Positions 9,033 to 17,550 of a stretch of DNA of 38,076 nt are shown one piece after another. Source of the DNA: a bacterium (GTDB lineage Bacteria > SZUA-182 > DTGQ01); contig JBFLZW010000023.1 of the NCBI GenBank assembly GCA_040755755.1, positions 1-38,076 of the forward strand. Direction: 5' to 3'. The first letter of the stretch is position 1. Each line of letters starts with the position of its first letter. Below the pieces are notes generated by a model. It saw nothing but the letters and a program-made list of their open reading frames with translations, was not told the DNA's origin and ran no database searches. The translations under genes and the position numbers were made by a program.

Positions 9033-9191
9033 GGCGGGCAGGGGGTATTCCTCCTCACGGGATTTATCTGGGGTATCTGTTCATTATGACCTTGCGGATG
9101 GGGGACCGGCACAGGTGCAATTTACGGCTTGTATATGATAAATCGGTAAGTTGCCAGAAATATGTAAAAAAAGGTTAAATGTAATGTTGTC

Positions 9192-9222
9192 TTATACACG
9201 AAAAGGTATAAAACGTGTATAA
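9192..9222. promoter_or_regulatory. Perfect 9-bp inverted repeat upstream of propeller copy 3
   Basis: TTATACACG (9192-9200) and CGTGTATAA (9214-9222) flank 13 bases. The element overlaps TATA-like hexamers and ends 41 bp before the start of copy 3. It could be a dimeric repressor site over the promoter or a leader hairpin. The ACGAAAAG word is shared with the boxes at 5813 and 10873. Confidence 0.45.
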
Positions 9223-9263
9223 ATTTAGTAATGAACAGATTAACCTTAATCGTGGAGAGGATC

Positions 9264-10622
9264 ATGAGAAGAGCTTTGAGATTATCAATCATGGCAGCCG
9301 GTTTTTTAGTTTTCATATTGGTCCACAATTGCAGTGCAGAAACCTGGGAGAGGGTTGTCAGTAACGGCTTTGGCGATCCGGGTAACGATTACGCCTGGAG
9401 TATGAGCATATTTAAAGGGAAATTATATGTCGGGACCCTGAATATTACCGGAGGAGGTGAAATCTGGAGAAGCAGCAACGGGGAGGCGGGAAGCTGGCAA
9501 AAGGTTTACGATCATATCCCTCTCTCCAATCTGGGGATACGGCATTTGTATGCTGACAAGGACCAGGCTCTTTATGCCTGTACGGTAAGTTTTACCGGCG
9601 CTGAGATTTTAAGGACAACCGATGGGCAAAAATGGACCAGGGTTGAAAAGGGAATGGGAAACCGGGCTGATATTGCCTTTCGATGCATGACCCGGTTTGG
9701 AAATTACCTGTATGCCGGCGCCGAAAACTCGGCAGATAAAGGGGCACAGCTCTATCGAAGCACAAACGGCCTCAGATGGAGCCCGGTTATGACCAAACCC
9801 GGCTTTGATTCGACGAAAGTTCAAGATCCTAACACCGGCAAACTGGTTATCAATAATATCATGATCGGAGAACTGGCGGTCTTCCACGATCAGCTCTACG
9901 CCTTTACCTGGACAAGAGAAGGCAGACATTCTGACGTTATCGAGTACATGCTCGGTCTGGAAGCTGATAATCCCAGGGTTCAATCGCCTCCTCCCGGTGC
10001 TTTTGAGGTGTGGCGAAGCAAGGACGGAGTCAATTGGGAAAAGGTGGTGGGCCAGGATGACCCGTATGGTAATGGTATGGGCTTTTGCCTTCACGATCCT
10101 GATGGATTGTCCAATGATGTCGTCACCTCAACCACGGTTTTCAAGGGGCAGTTATACCTGGGAACCATGAATGATAATGCCTGCAGTACTGTCTGGAGAA
10201 CGGCTGATGGGACGCAGTGGACCAAGGTACTGGACTTCTTTGACCTGGGAGAGAGAGCCAATTATTATGTCTGGCGCATGATTCAGTTCAAGGATAAGCT
10301 TTTTATCGGGACTAATAATGTAGGGCCGATTACAGCTCCCGGAGTGACCGGAGCGCAAATCTGGGCTTCCGAGTCGGGTGACCGCGGCACCTTTTACAAC
10401 CTTGTTCACAATGGGTTTGATGGAGAAACCTGGTCCAATGGTTCGGGTGTAGAAATACCGAAAAATACCGGCATCCGTACCTTTGCTGTTTTCAATGATA
10501 CCCTGTTTGCAGGTACAGCTACGATACCGAGCGTTCTTATAGTTAACAGGAACAGCCTGGTTGATCGGCTGACTATCGCTGGCAGGGATGCAGGATGCGA
10601 GATATGGAAGATGGTCCCCTGA
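9264..10622 (+). CDS. Exported beta-propeller-like repeat protein, copy 3
   Basis: 452 residues from the ATG at 9264 (MRRALRLSIMAAG), preferred over the ATG at 9231 because GGAGAGGATC lies just before it. Signal cleavage is likely after NCSAE. The repeats run as in copy 2: KLYVGT, ALYACT, YLYAGA, QLYAFTWT, QLYLGT, KLFIGT, LFAGTAT. The C-terminal part (VTGAQIW, FYNLVHNGFDGE, AGRDAGCEIWKMVP) is closest to copy 4. It has its own upstream inverted repeat and a clear terminator at 10648-10705, so it is probably a single transcription unit. Confidence 0.82.
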   Translation: MRRALRLSIMAAGFLVFILVHNCSAETWERVVSNGFGDPGNDYAWSMSIFKGKLYVGTLNITGGGEIWRSSNGEAGSWQKVYDHIPLSNLGIRHLYADKDQALYACTVSFTGAEILRTTDGQKWTRVEKGMGNRADIAFRCMTRFGNYLYAGAENSADKGAQLYRSTNGLRWSPVMTKPGFDSTKVQDPNTGKLVINNIMIGELAVFHDQLYAFTWTREGRHSDVIEYMLGLEADNPRVQSPPPGAFEVWRSKDGVNWEKVVGQDDPYGNGMGFCLHDPDGLSNDVVTSTTVFKGQLYLGTMNDNACSTVWRTADGTQWTKVLDFFDLGERANYYVWRMIQFKDKLFIGTNNVGPITAPGVTGAQIWASESGDRGTFYNLVHNGFDGETWSNGSGVEIPKNTGIRTFAVFNDTLFAGTATIPSVLIVNRNSLVDRLTIAGRDAGCEIWKMVP

Positions 10623-10647
10623 GATTATGATTGAGAGGCGAAAGCCG

Positions 10648-10705
10648 GGAGCCAGAGATCTTCGAGGTGACTAAAAAGACACCTATTCTGGCTCCTGCCT
10701 TTTTT
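10648..10705 (+). terminator. Rho-independent terminator after propeller copy 3
   Basis: GGAGCCAGA (10648-10656) pairs with TCTGGCTCC (10687-10695), with an inner AGGTG/CACCT helix. TGCC and a run of six T follow at 10700-10705. It lies 25 bp after the stop codon. Confidence 0.75.
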
Positions 10706-10872
10706 CCGGATTTCCGCCATTTTAACACCTTTTTCTCTAACTCTTTCCTCTCTCCTGCTGGCAGGGATTCACCCCGGCGTTCTCATCATCCCCTCGAATA
10801 TCTCCAGTCAGCCAATTATTTCCGATACTTGGGTACCAGGTGCCAAAAATCAAAAAAATAAATAAAACAGGA

Positions 10873-10906
10873 TAAAGATTAAATTTATTAACGTACGAAA
10901 AGAGAT
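10873..10906 (+). promoter_or_regulatory. Conserved 34-nt upstream box, copy B
   Basis: Second copy of the block at 5813-5846 (two mismatches in 34). It precedes the relic gene at 10952, where it no longer controls a full-length propeller protein. Confidence 0.5.
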
Positions 10907-10951
10907 GTAACACCACTGGTCATAATCACTCTCAAAGCTAAAGAGGTTTGC

Positions 10952-11146
10952 ATGAAAAAGGCCATTAAATCGATTATCATTGTCGTACTTCTCGTTCTCT
11001 TCCTGCACCCTTCCTCTCATGCAGAACAGGCGAACCGGGTTATACCTGGCGGAGAGTTTATCGTGCTCTTCCCTTTACCAGTTCGGGAATACGCTCAGCC
11101 AGCCGGTACCGTCAGTGGCCAGTGGTCAGCAGTTGGTGATCAGTGA
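10952..11146 (+). pseudogene. Relic of a fifth propeller-family gene (signal peptide only)
   Basis: 64 codons. The first 26 (MKKAIKSIIIVVLLVLFLH to SSHAEQ) form a signal peptide nearly matching copy 2, including MKKAIK and the P/N-SS-A cleavage region, and it has the upstream box of copy 1. After the cleavage site the propeller body is missing. The rest is unrelated and ends in a low-complexity GTCAGTGGTCAG-type stretch (11112-11155). An inverted repeat element follows at 11214. This looks like a paralogue whose body was lost by deletion or repeat insertion. A new short secreted peptide is possible but less likely. Confidence 0.6.
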
Positions 11147-11213
11147 TCAGTAAGTAAGAAAAATGATAATTAAAAACCGATTCGCTTATATTTATTTTAA
11201 CCAGCATACCGTT

Positions 11214-11290
11214 TGTCATTCTCGCGTAAGCGGGAATCTAGAAATAGCTGCAATCTCCGGATTCCCGTTTACGCGGGAATGGCAGGACTT
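11214..11290. repeat. GTCATTC...GGGAAT inverted repeat element
   Basis: GTCATTCTCGCGTAAGCGGG near 11214 is mirrored by CCCGTTTACGCGGGAATGGC ending near 11285, giving a long imperfect palindrome of about 75 bp. It belongs to the widespread type of intergenic repeat built on GTCATTCCCGCG. It sits between the relic gene and copy 4. Confidence 0.65.
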
Positions 11291-11425
11291 AATGCCTTTT
11301 AAAGGTATGATACTTACCAATGTGAGCGAACCGATTAATTTTTTACGTTCTTCCACCATTTGTTTCAGCGGATAGTCTGATGTACTGATAATTGTGTGCA
11401 GGTATTCATAATCTTCAACGAACAT
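11291..11425 (-). pseudogene. Possible antisense gene fragment
   Basis: The minus strand from an ATG at 11425 reads MFVEDYEYLHTIISTSDY and then PLKQMVEERKKLIGSLTLVS before running into the repeat element at 11290. The composition is protein-like, but there is no ribosome site and the family is not recognised. It may be the start of a gene cut off by the repeat. Confidence 0.2.
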
Positions 11426-11437
11426 AGGGAGGGTCAC

Positions 11438-12808
11438 ATGAAAAGGGTTTTGTCATTACTTATTACCGCTGCCTGTTTGATTCTCTGTCTGAACTGCGGC
11501 TCCTTTGCAGAAGAATGGGAACAAGTCGCCAGTAATGGGTTTGGCAATCCATCCAATGATTATGCCTGGTGCATGGCTACGTTTAAAGGAAAATTATATG
11601 TTGGAACCCTCAATACTCTCAGTGGTGGGCAGATATGGAGAAGCGGCACAGGAGACCCTGACAGCTGGGAAATGGTGTATGATTCTCGCTCTTCCATTTT
11701 CTCCAATGCCGGGGTGCGTACCTTATATTCTGACAATGATCAGGCCCTCTATGCCAGCACCTTGAACTCTCTTGGGGCTGAAATCATGAAAACGACGGAT
11801 GGGAAATCCTGGAGCCTGGTGAAAAAAGTGATCGGGAGGCGGTGGAATACCACCATCCGGTGCATGGTCCGTTTTGGAGACTATCTTTATGCAGGTGCGG
11901 GAGGCTACGGAGCCCAGTTATATCGGAGCAAGGATGGCGTGAATTGGAGACTGGCCAAGACCAATCCGCCCTTTCAGTCTATCAGGGTCTATGATCCCCA
12001 AATCGGGACAGCGGTTGTCAATAACACCATGATCGGAGAGCTGGCGGTTTTCCATGATCAGCTCTATGCTTTCACCTGGACCAAAGAGGCCAGATATCGT
12101 GATGTGGCTGACCATGTCTTCGGTTACGAAGTGGACAGACCGACTTATTATTCCAACTCTCCCGGTGCTTTCGAGGTGTGGCGAAGCAGTGACGGCATCA
12201 ACTGGGAAAAGGTAATCGGTAAGGATGACAAATACGGCAATGGAATGGGACTGAGCCTGCGTGATCCCGAGGGTCTGGCCAACGATGTAGTTACTTCAGC
12301 TATCGTTTTCAACGATCGGCTGTATATGGGCACACAGAACGCCAATGGAAACAGCTCCATCTGGCGAACATCCGATGGGACGACATGGACCAAGGTGCTG
12401 GATTTCCTTGAGTTGGGAGAGATAGCCAATTACTATGTCTGGCGCATGATTTCCTTCCAGGACAGGTTGTTTGTCGGCACCATGAATGTTGGCCCGGCTA
12501 CAGCCCCAGGGGTGACCGGAGCACAGGTCTGGGTTTCTCCATCCGGTGATCCCGGTTCGTTTCAGAATCTCGTCCACAATGGCTTCGACGGAGAAAGCTG
12601 GACCAACGGCGCAGATCTGGAAATACCCAAAAATATTGGTGCCCGTACGTTCGGCATTCTGAACAATACTCTTTATGTAGGCACGGCTGTCATACCAAGT
12701 GTTTTGATTCCACGGAGATATAACGGCGGCGGATATAAATTCGGCGATCGTCCGTTAGCGATTGCCGGAAGAGATGTCGGGTGCGAAATCTGGAGGCTGG
12801 TCCAATAG
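11438..12808 (+). CDS. Exported beta-propeller-like repeat protein, copy 4
   Basis: 456 residues from the ATG at 11438 (MKRVLSLLITAAC), chosen because AGGGAGGGTCAC precedes it. Signal cleavage is likely after GSFAE; a cysteine in the hydrophobic region makes a lipoprotein conceivable but no clean lipobox is seen. It has the same order of repeats as copies 2 and 3 and the same ends (EEWEQVASNGFG and GCEIWRLVQ). It differs in having YAST where the others have YACT, so that cysteine is not essential to the fold, while the RCM and GCEIW cysteines are kept in all four. No terminator is evident downstream; repeat DNA begins within 70 bp. Confidence 0.82.
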   Translation: MKRVLSLLITAACLILCLNCGSFAEEWEQVASNGFGNPSNDYAWCMATFKGKLYVGTLNTLSGGQIWRSGTGDPDSWEMVYDSRSSIFSNAGVRTLYSDNDQALYASTLNSLGAEIMKTTDGKSWSLVKKVIGRRWNTTIRCMVRFGDYLYAGAGGYGAQLYRSKDGVNWRLAKTNPPFQSIRVYDPQIGTAVVNNTMIGELAVFHDQLYAFTWTKEARYRDVADHVFGYEVDRPTYYSNSPGAFEVWRSSDGINWEKVIGKDDKYGNGMGLSLRDPEGLANDVVTSAIVFNDRLYMGTQNANGNSSIWRTSDGTTWTKVLDFLELGEIANYYVWRMISFQDRLFVGTMNVGPATAPGVTGAQVWVSPSGDPGSFQNLVHNGFDGESWTNGADLEIPKNIGARTFGILNNTLYVGTAVIPSVLIPRRYNGGGYKFGDRPLAIAGRDVGCEIWRLVQ

Positions 12809-12873
12809 CAGGCCTCAGCACACGGCGCGGGAATTACCCGGCCAGATGGATGCTGCTTTCCCTGGAGCTATTT

Positions 12874-13112
12874 TATACTGCGAACGGGTGAAGATTGAAC
12901 TTTTTGCTCAGGAGTCAGAAGTCAGAAGTCAGGAGTCAGAAGTCAGAAGTCAGGAGTCAGAAGTCAGAAGTCAGGAGTCAGAAGTCAGAAGCCAGGAGCC
13001 AGAAGAAGGTAAAAGAACTCCTTATTTAAGATGGCCCATACCTCCTTCTGAATTCTGACTCCTGACTCCTGGCTCCTCTGGAAAAGTTCAGTTCTAAGCC
13101 GTTTATAGTATA
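12874..13112. repeat. MITE-like element with GGAGTCAGAAGTCAG core
   Basis: The ends are imperfect inverted repeats of about 31 bp, both reading TATACT...AACGG...GAACTTTT inwards (12874-12905 and, reversed, 13112-13081). Between them, 12910-13004 is a 21-bp tandem array (AGGAGTCAGAAGTCAGAAGTC, about four units). The unit 13112 to 13006, read on the minus strand, is the same as 35989-36087 on the plus strand. No coding sequence is present. Confidence 0.6.
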
Positions 13113-13190
13113 ATGTAGGGTGGGGCTGCTTTTTTGCCTCACCAGATACCGCCATTATGGTCGCTGCCTTTCTCATGGGAGAGAGCCATC

Positions 13191-13240
13191 CTCCACTCCC
13201 TCGCCCCCTTTTTGGGGGAGAGGGCTGGGGTGAGGGGGCT
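13191..13240. repeat. CCCTC/GAGGG inverted dispersed repeat, second copy
   Basis: CTCCCTCGCCCCC and GGGGGAGAGGG flank TTTT, followed by TGGGGTGAGGGGG. Related to 4441-4482. With the element at 12874 it accounts for most of the gene-free stretch 12809-13371. Confidence 0.5.
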
Positions 13241-13371
13241 GTTATTTAACCAGCCTCGTAATTCCCGCGACCTGTACTTCAGCCAGCCACCTCCGTAACA
13301 AACTGGTAATGCTCCCTACAGGCACAGCTTGGAATTAAGGACCCGCAGACTATCCTTGAGTGAAAGAATTC

Positions 13372-14745
13372 TCATGCAATCCCCAGCTTGATGAGTTTAT
13401 ACCGGAGGGAAGAGTAGGGCATGCCGAGGATTTTGGCTGCCTCACGGCGGTTCCACCGGGCATCTTCGAGGGCAATGAGGATTTTTTTGCGCTCCCGCTC
13501 CTCACCTGAACAGCCCGGACAGGAAGGAGCTTCAGGCTTGTGTTCTTTCGGCAGGTTGAGGTGTTTTGGCTCGATCAGGCCGGAGCGGCACAGGATAGCC
13601 GCCCGCTCGACCATGTTGCGAAGCTCCCTGGCGTTGCCGGGAAAGCTGTATCCAGCGAGCACATTCCTGGCCTCGGGTGAAAAGCCTTCAACGCGAAGGC
13701 CGCGACCGATCAGGTAGGTTGAAAGAAAATGTTCAGCCAGGGGAATAATGTCCGAGGGTCTTTCCCGGAGAGGCGGGAGTTTGATGGTAAACACATTGAG
13801 CCGGTAGAACAGATCCTTGCGGAACTTGTATGATTCGACAAGCTCTTCCAGGGGAACGTTGGTCGCGGCGATTACCCGGATATTGACATCGATCTTCCGT
13901 GCTCCGCCCAATCGCCGCAGCTTGCGGGTTTCCAGCACCCGGAGGATTTTTGCCTGGGCCTGGGGGGAGAGGTCGGCGATTTCATCCAGAAAGAGGGTGC
14001 CTCCGTCAGCCAGTTCGAAGTAGCCTGCCTTGTCAATGGCAGCTCCGGTGAATGCACCCCTGACATGGCCAAACAGCTCGCTCTCGACCAGGGATTCCGG
14101 CAGGGCAGGGCAGTTGACGGCGATGAATGGCCGGTCATCCCCGCCGGTCATGAAGTGGATCTGCCGGGCGGCAACCTCCTTGCCGGTACCGGTTTCTCCG
14201 CTGATCAGGATGGTCTCGCACCGGGCCTTCACGGCCAGTTGTATCTGTCCGCGCACTTCGGCGATAGCCTGGCTGACCCCCACCAGGCAGCGGTTCCTGT
14301 GGCGGATATCTTCCGACATCTGTATCCCCCTGATGGTTTCCTTCAACCGGCGGTGACCCTGGCGCAGGTGGCGGATGCGCATCGCTTTTTCCAGAACCGC
14401 ATCCAATTCGAGGAGCTTGACCGGTTTGGTGAGAAAATCCGCCGCTCCCAGTCTCAGGGCCTGAATGACGGCCTCCATATTCCCGTGGCCGGTAATAATG
14501 ACCGCAGACAATTCAGGCCGAATATCTCCCATTGCCGACAGCACCGAGAGCCCGTCCATGCCCGGCATTCTGAGGTCAACAATGGCCAGATCATAATCAT
14601 GGGCTTCGACTAATTTGAGCGCGGTATCTCCTGCCGGGGCATGGGTCACCCGATGCCCGCAGTCCTCAAGGTAGGGGCCTACGGTCTGATGCACGATTTG
14701 CTCATCGTCAACCAGCAGAATGCGTAAGCGTGGTTCATCCGCCAT
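13372..14745 (-). CDS. NtrC-family sigma-54-dependent response regulator
   Basis: 457 residues in the standard three-domain order. The receiver domain (about 7-120) has the acidic pair D13/D14, phosphoacceptor D57 in IVDLRMPG, T85 and K107. The AAA+ domain (about 150-390) has Walker A GETGTGKE (183-190), the sigma-54 contact loop GAFTGA (230-235) and Walker B LFLDEI (251-256), followed by the arginine-rich RKDLFYRLNVF region. The C-terminus (about 425-457) is a Fis-type helix-turn-helix. All key residues are intact, so it should open sigma-54 promoters on phosphorylation by the kinase encoded just upstream, whose gene it overlaps by 11 bp. Its target genes are not evident here. Confidence 0.95.
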   Translation of the reverse strand: MADEPRLRILLVDDEQIVHQTVGPYLEDCGHRVTHAPAGDTALKLVEAHDYDLAIVDLRMPGMDGLSVLSAMGDIRPELSAVIITGHGNMEAVIQALRLGAADFLTKPVKLLELDAVLEKAMRIRHLRQGHRRLKETIRGIQMSEDIRHRNRCLVGVSQAIAEVRGQIQLAVKARCETILISGETGTGKEVAARQIHFMTGGDDRPFIAVNCPALPESLVESELFGHVRGAFTGAAIDKAGYFELADGGTLFLDEIADLSPQAQAKILRVLETRKLRRLGGARKIDVNIRVIAATNVPLEELVESYKFRKDLFYRLNVFTIKLPPLRERPSDIIPLAEHFLSTYLIGRGLRVEGFSPEARNVLAGYSFPGNARELRNMVERAAILCRSGLIEPKHLNLPKEHKPEAPSCPGCSGEERERKKILIALEDARWNRREAAKILGMPYSSLRYKLIKLGIA

Positions 14746-17017
14746 AGTTTATTCCTCCCGGTTTCTGCCTCATGGCCGGCAGGGTCACAGTTACGGCTGT
14801 ACCCTGATTGACCACCGATTGAATACTGATTGTGCCCTGAAAACTCTCGACGATCGATCTCGATATCGTCAATCCAAGTCCGGTTCCCTTATCCGGATCC
14901 TTGGTAGTGAAGAAGGTTTCAAATACCTTGGGTATCAGATTCTGGGGAATGCCTACCCCATGATCGATCACCTCGATCTTCACCAGGGAACCTGACTCTG
15001 ACTTCTCTTCAAAGGTACGCACAACGATCCGGCTGGACCGCTCAGGGCAGCCAGAGCCTGGCAATCTGGATTCCGGCGGGCCGGTTTTCAGTTTATCCGC
15101 AACTGCGTCACGGGCATTGTTGATCAGATTCAGGACGACTTCTTCCAGTGAAAAGGGGTTGGCCAATACGGGAGGAAGGTCTTCAGCCAGCTCACAATCG
15201 AGAATGAATCCCCGAAAACGCAGTTGTGCTCCAATAAGCTCCATGCATGATTTGATGGCCTCATTGACCTGCACTGGAAGGAGCTCGGTATGCTCGGATC
15301 CCCTGGCAAACAGGCGTGCATGCTCGATCACGTGGGTCATCCGGTCGGTTTGATCGACAATGAGCTGGATCTTTTCTTTTATCATTGCCTCCGGTATATT
15401 CCAGCCTCTTTTGAAGCCGATGAGGATGTGCTCGGCCAGCCCGCGAATGCCCAGCAGAGGCTGGTTCAACTCATGGGCCATGCCGGTGGCCATTTCACCG
15501 AGGGACCGCAGGCGATCGGAGACGATCGCCCTGGCCCGCTGCTCCTCCAACTGGCGTTCGGCTTCCTTCCTGGCTTTTTCCATCTGGATACGGTCAGTGA
15601 TATCGATACCCAGCTCGAGAATCATCCGGGAATTGTCTATGTCGGTAAACAGGGTATCGTACATCTCGTAGATCCGGCCATCGGGGGCAGTGAGCCTGCG
15701 ATTCAGAATCTCCTGTTCGTGCAGCAGGACAGCAGCGATCCGGCAATCCGCACAGGGCTCCTGCAATCCATGCAGTATCTCGAAGCAGCGCTTTCCCTTC
15801 GGATCATCGAAGATTTCCCGGAACGCGCGGTTGGCAAAGGGTATGGAATAGTCAGGAGACTGAAGATAGACAATGGCCGGAAGCACATCCAGCACGGCAA
15901 AGAGCCGCTGCCGCTCCTCCCTGGCCACTTTCCCCTGGCGCAGCAGTTCTTCCGTCCGCTTGCGTTCGGTAATGTCTTTGAAATCCTCCACAATGCCGAT
16001 CAATTCACCTTCAGGGCTGCGAAAGGGAGTGGCGGTCATGATGCAGGTTATCTTATCGCCGTTTATACGCCACTTTTCCACATCGTACTCGACGTGCTCT
16101 TCACCGCCCATGATCCTGGTCAGCGGACAGTCCGGAGTATGACAGGTAGTGCCGGGAAACACCTCGAAACATTTTTTCCCGGCCATTTCAACCTTGCGCT
16201 GGCCAGCCAGAAGAGTGAAAGTATCATTGATCCTCAGCATGTTGAAATCCCGGTCGATTACCCGCATGCCGTCAGCCGCGGCATTGAAGATCTGATCAAG
16301 CTGCCGGTGAGCCACCTTGATCGCATCCTCGGCGCGCTTGCGGTCGGTAACATCCCGGAAAACAAGAACGACTCCGATAATATTTCCTTTCTCATCCTTA
16401 ATCGGTGCGGCACTGTCGTCGATGATCAGTCTCACGCCGTTTCTCGCCTCCAGAATCGTGTTATTGTCCAGGCTGACCACATCGCCTGCCCGGATCACTC
16501 TGGATACGGGCTCTTCTTTTGGTTCACCGGTCCTGCCGTCAAGAATGATAAATATTTCCGAAAGAGGTCTCCCTACCGCCTCTTCCTCCTTATGACCGGT
16601 GAGAACCTGAGCAGTAGGGTTCATAAAGGTGATATAGCCATTGATGTTGGTGGCGATCACCGCATCTCCAATGCTTTTCAAGGTGGTAAAGAGCCATTCT
16701 CTGCTTTCTCTGGCTGCTTCTTCCGAGTGCTTGATGGAGACGAAAAGAGGGGCAATCCAGGCTGCTCCGGTTACCATAAATGTTGACAGCACCAGCCCGA
16801 CCAGTTCATTGGTCAAGTCGGGCAAATAGGACGTATCCCCTGAAATTACCCGGAATAAGGGGATGGAACGCCGCACAGCCATGAGCAGGATTGCTGTCGA
16901 GATGAGTATCCAGGCCTTGCGCTTTCCCGTGATCCGAATCAGCCTGAAGGCCAAAAAGGCGGCTATCGTCTGAAGCAGTAAAGAAACGCTCAGAATTACA
17001 ATCCCCAGAGCAACCAT
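14735..17017 (-). CDS. Membrane PAS-domain sensor histidine kinase
   Basis: 760 residues. Three hydrophobic segments (about 4-26, 35-50, 70-93) anchor it. PAS domains follow at about 105-235, 238-360 and 372-490. The HisKA box has H515 in MAHELNQPL; the catalytic domain has the N box NLINNARDAV (630-639), G1 DHGVGI (685-690), F box FETFFTTK and G2 GTGLGL (711-716). PAS2 and PAS3 each carry a clustered cysteine pattern (C283, C292, C297 and C411, C422, C425), which could bind a metal or respond to redox. It surely phosphorylates the overlapping regulator. There is no long periplasmic loop, so the signal is probably cytoplasmic or within the membrane. Confidence 0.95.
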   Translation of the reverse strand: MVALGIVILSVSLLLQTIAAFLAFRLIRITGKRKAWILISTAILLMAVRRSIPLFRVISGDTSYLPDLTNELVGLVLSTFMVTGAAWIAPLFVSIKHSEEAARESREWLFTTLKSIGDAVIATNINGYITFMNPTAQVLTGHKEEEAVGRPLSEIFIILDGRTGEPKEEPVSRVIRAGDVVSLDNNTILEARNGVRLIIDDSAAPIKDEKGNIIGVVLVFRDVTDRKRAEDAIKVAHRQLDQIFNAAADGMRVIDRDFNMLRINDTFTLLAGQRKVEMAGKKCFEVFPGTTCHTPDCPLTRIMGGEEHVEYDVEKWRINGDKITCIMTATPFRSPEGELIGIVEDFKDITERKRTEELLRQGKVAREERQRLFAVLDVLPAIVYLQSPDYSIPFANRAFREIFDDPKGKRCFEILHGLQEPCADCRIAAVLLHEQEILNRRLTAPDGRIYEMYDTLFTDIDNSRMILELGIDITDRIQMEKARKEAERQLEEQRARAIVSDRLRSLGEMATGMAHELNQPLLGIRGLAEHILIGFKRGWNIPEAMIKEKIQLIVDQTDRMTHVIEHARLFARGSEHTELLPVQVNEAIKSCMELIGAQLRFRGFILDCELAEDLPPVLANPFSLEEVVLNLINNARDAVADKLKTGPPESRLPGSGCPERSSRIVVRTFEEKSESGSLVKIEVIDHGVGIPQNLIPKVFETFFTTKDPDKGTGLGLTISRSIVESFQGTISIQSVVNQGTAVTVTLPAMRQKPGGINYGG

Positions 17018-17346
17018 GCCGGCTTTTTCCTTTCAACAGCGGCAGCAGCAGCAGATCAGCCAGATACTTTGCTGTCCTGCACCCCCTGCAGGAGGGCTGG
17101 AGTATATTTCACCATATTGCCGGGGATCATAATATGGATGTGGAACCTGTGATCAGGAAGTATTTATCTAAGATTATAGCATAGTCAAAAAGAAGAGATC
17201 AAAAGTAAAAAAGGGAAGTTAAGGTGGTGCCGGAGAAGATTGCCAACATTTGCCTCTGACAAAAATTGTCCATATGACCAAAAATAAGCAGTCGGTGATA
17301 AATTCAAATATTATTGGCATAACCCTGCACTGGTAAACGAAGAATG

Positions 17347-17399
17347 ACCCTGCAAAGGTGCCAGGGTTTAATCGCTTCTCTGATACCGGAGAAGCGATT
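17347..17399. other. Two adjacent hairpins in the kinase upstream region
   Basis: ACCCTG (17347-17352) pairs with CAGGGT (17362-17367); AATCGCTTCTC (17370-17380) pairs perfectly with GAGAAGCGATT (17389-17399). Only two bases separate the helices. No T-run follows on either strand, so a simple terminator is unlikely. This could be a structured leader RNA or an operator pair. The gene-free stretch 17018-17839 otherwise holds the element at 17551. Confidence 0.4.
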
Positions 17400-17550
17400 T
17401 CACGACCCTTCTCACTCTGATCAACCATCTGATAAACCAAGCTTTTTTGATTATGAACCACTCCCCTGCACCAAATGGCATCTCTTATGCGTTCGGCCTT
17501 CGATAGGATTGACAATTCAGTTTGACAATAGTGAACCTTTTGGCTTTTTT

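Noticed and set aside
12910-13004. Tandem 21-bp array resembling a CRISPR
   Set aside because: The units are contiguous with no unique spacers and no cas genes are near.
15290-16786. Long plus-strand open frame of 498 codons
   Set aside because: It lies wholly antisense to the histidine kinase, whose domains are unmistakable. It has no ribosome site and its translation matches no family.
17340-17400. Cyclic di-GMP (GEMM) riboswitch
   Set aside because: A GCAAAG word and a GG-TAA-like stretch are present, but the order and spacing of the conserved GEMM bases do not fit.
17219-17515. Minus-strand ORF of 98 codons
   Set aside because: It has no ribosome site or protein-like pattern and crosses the two hairpins at 17347-17399.
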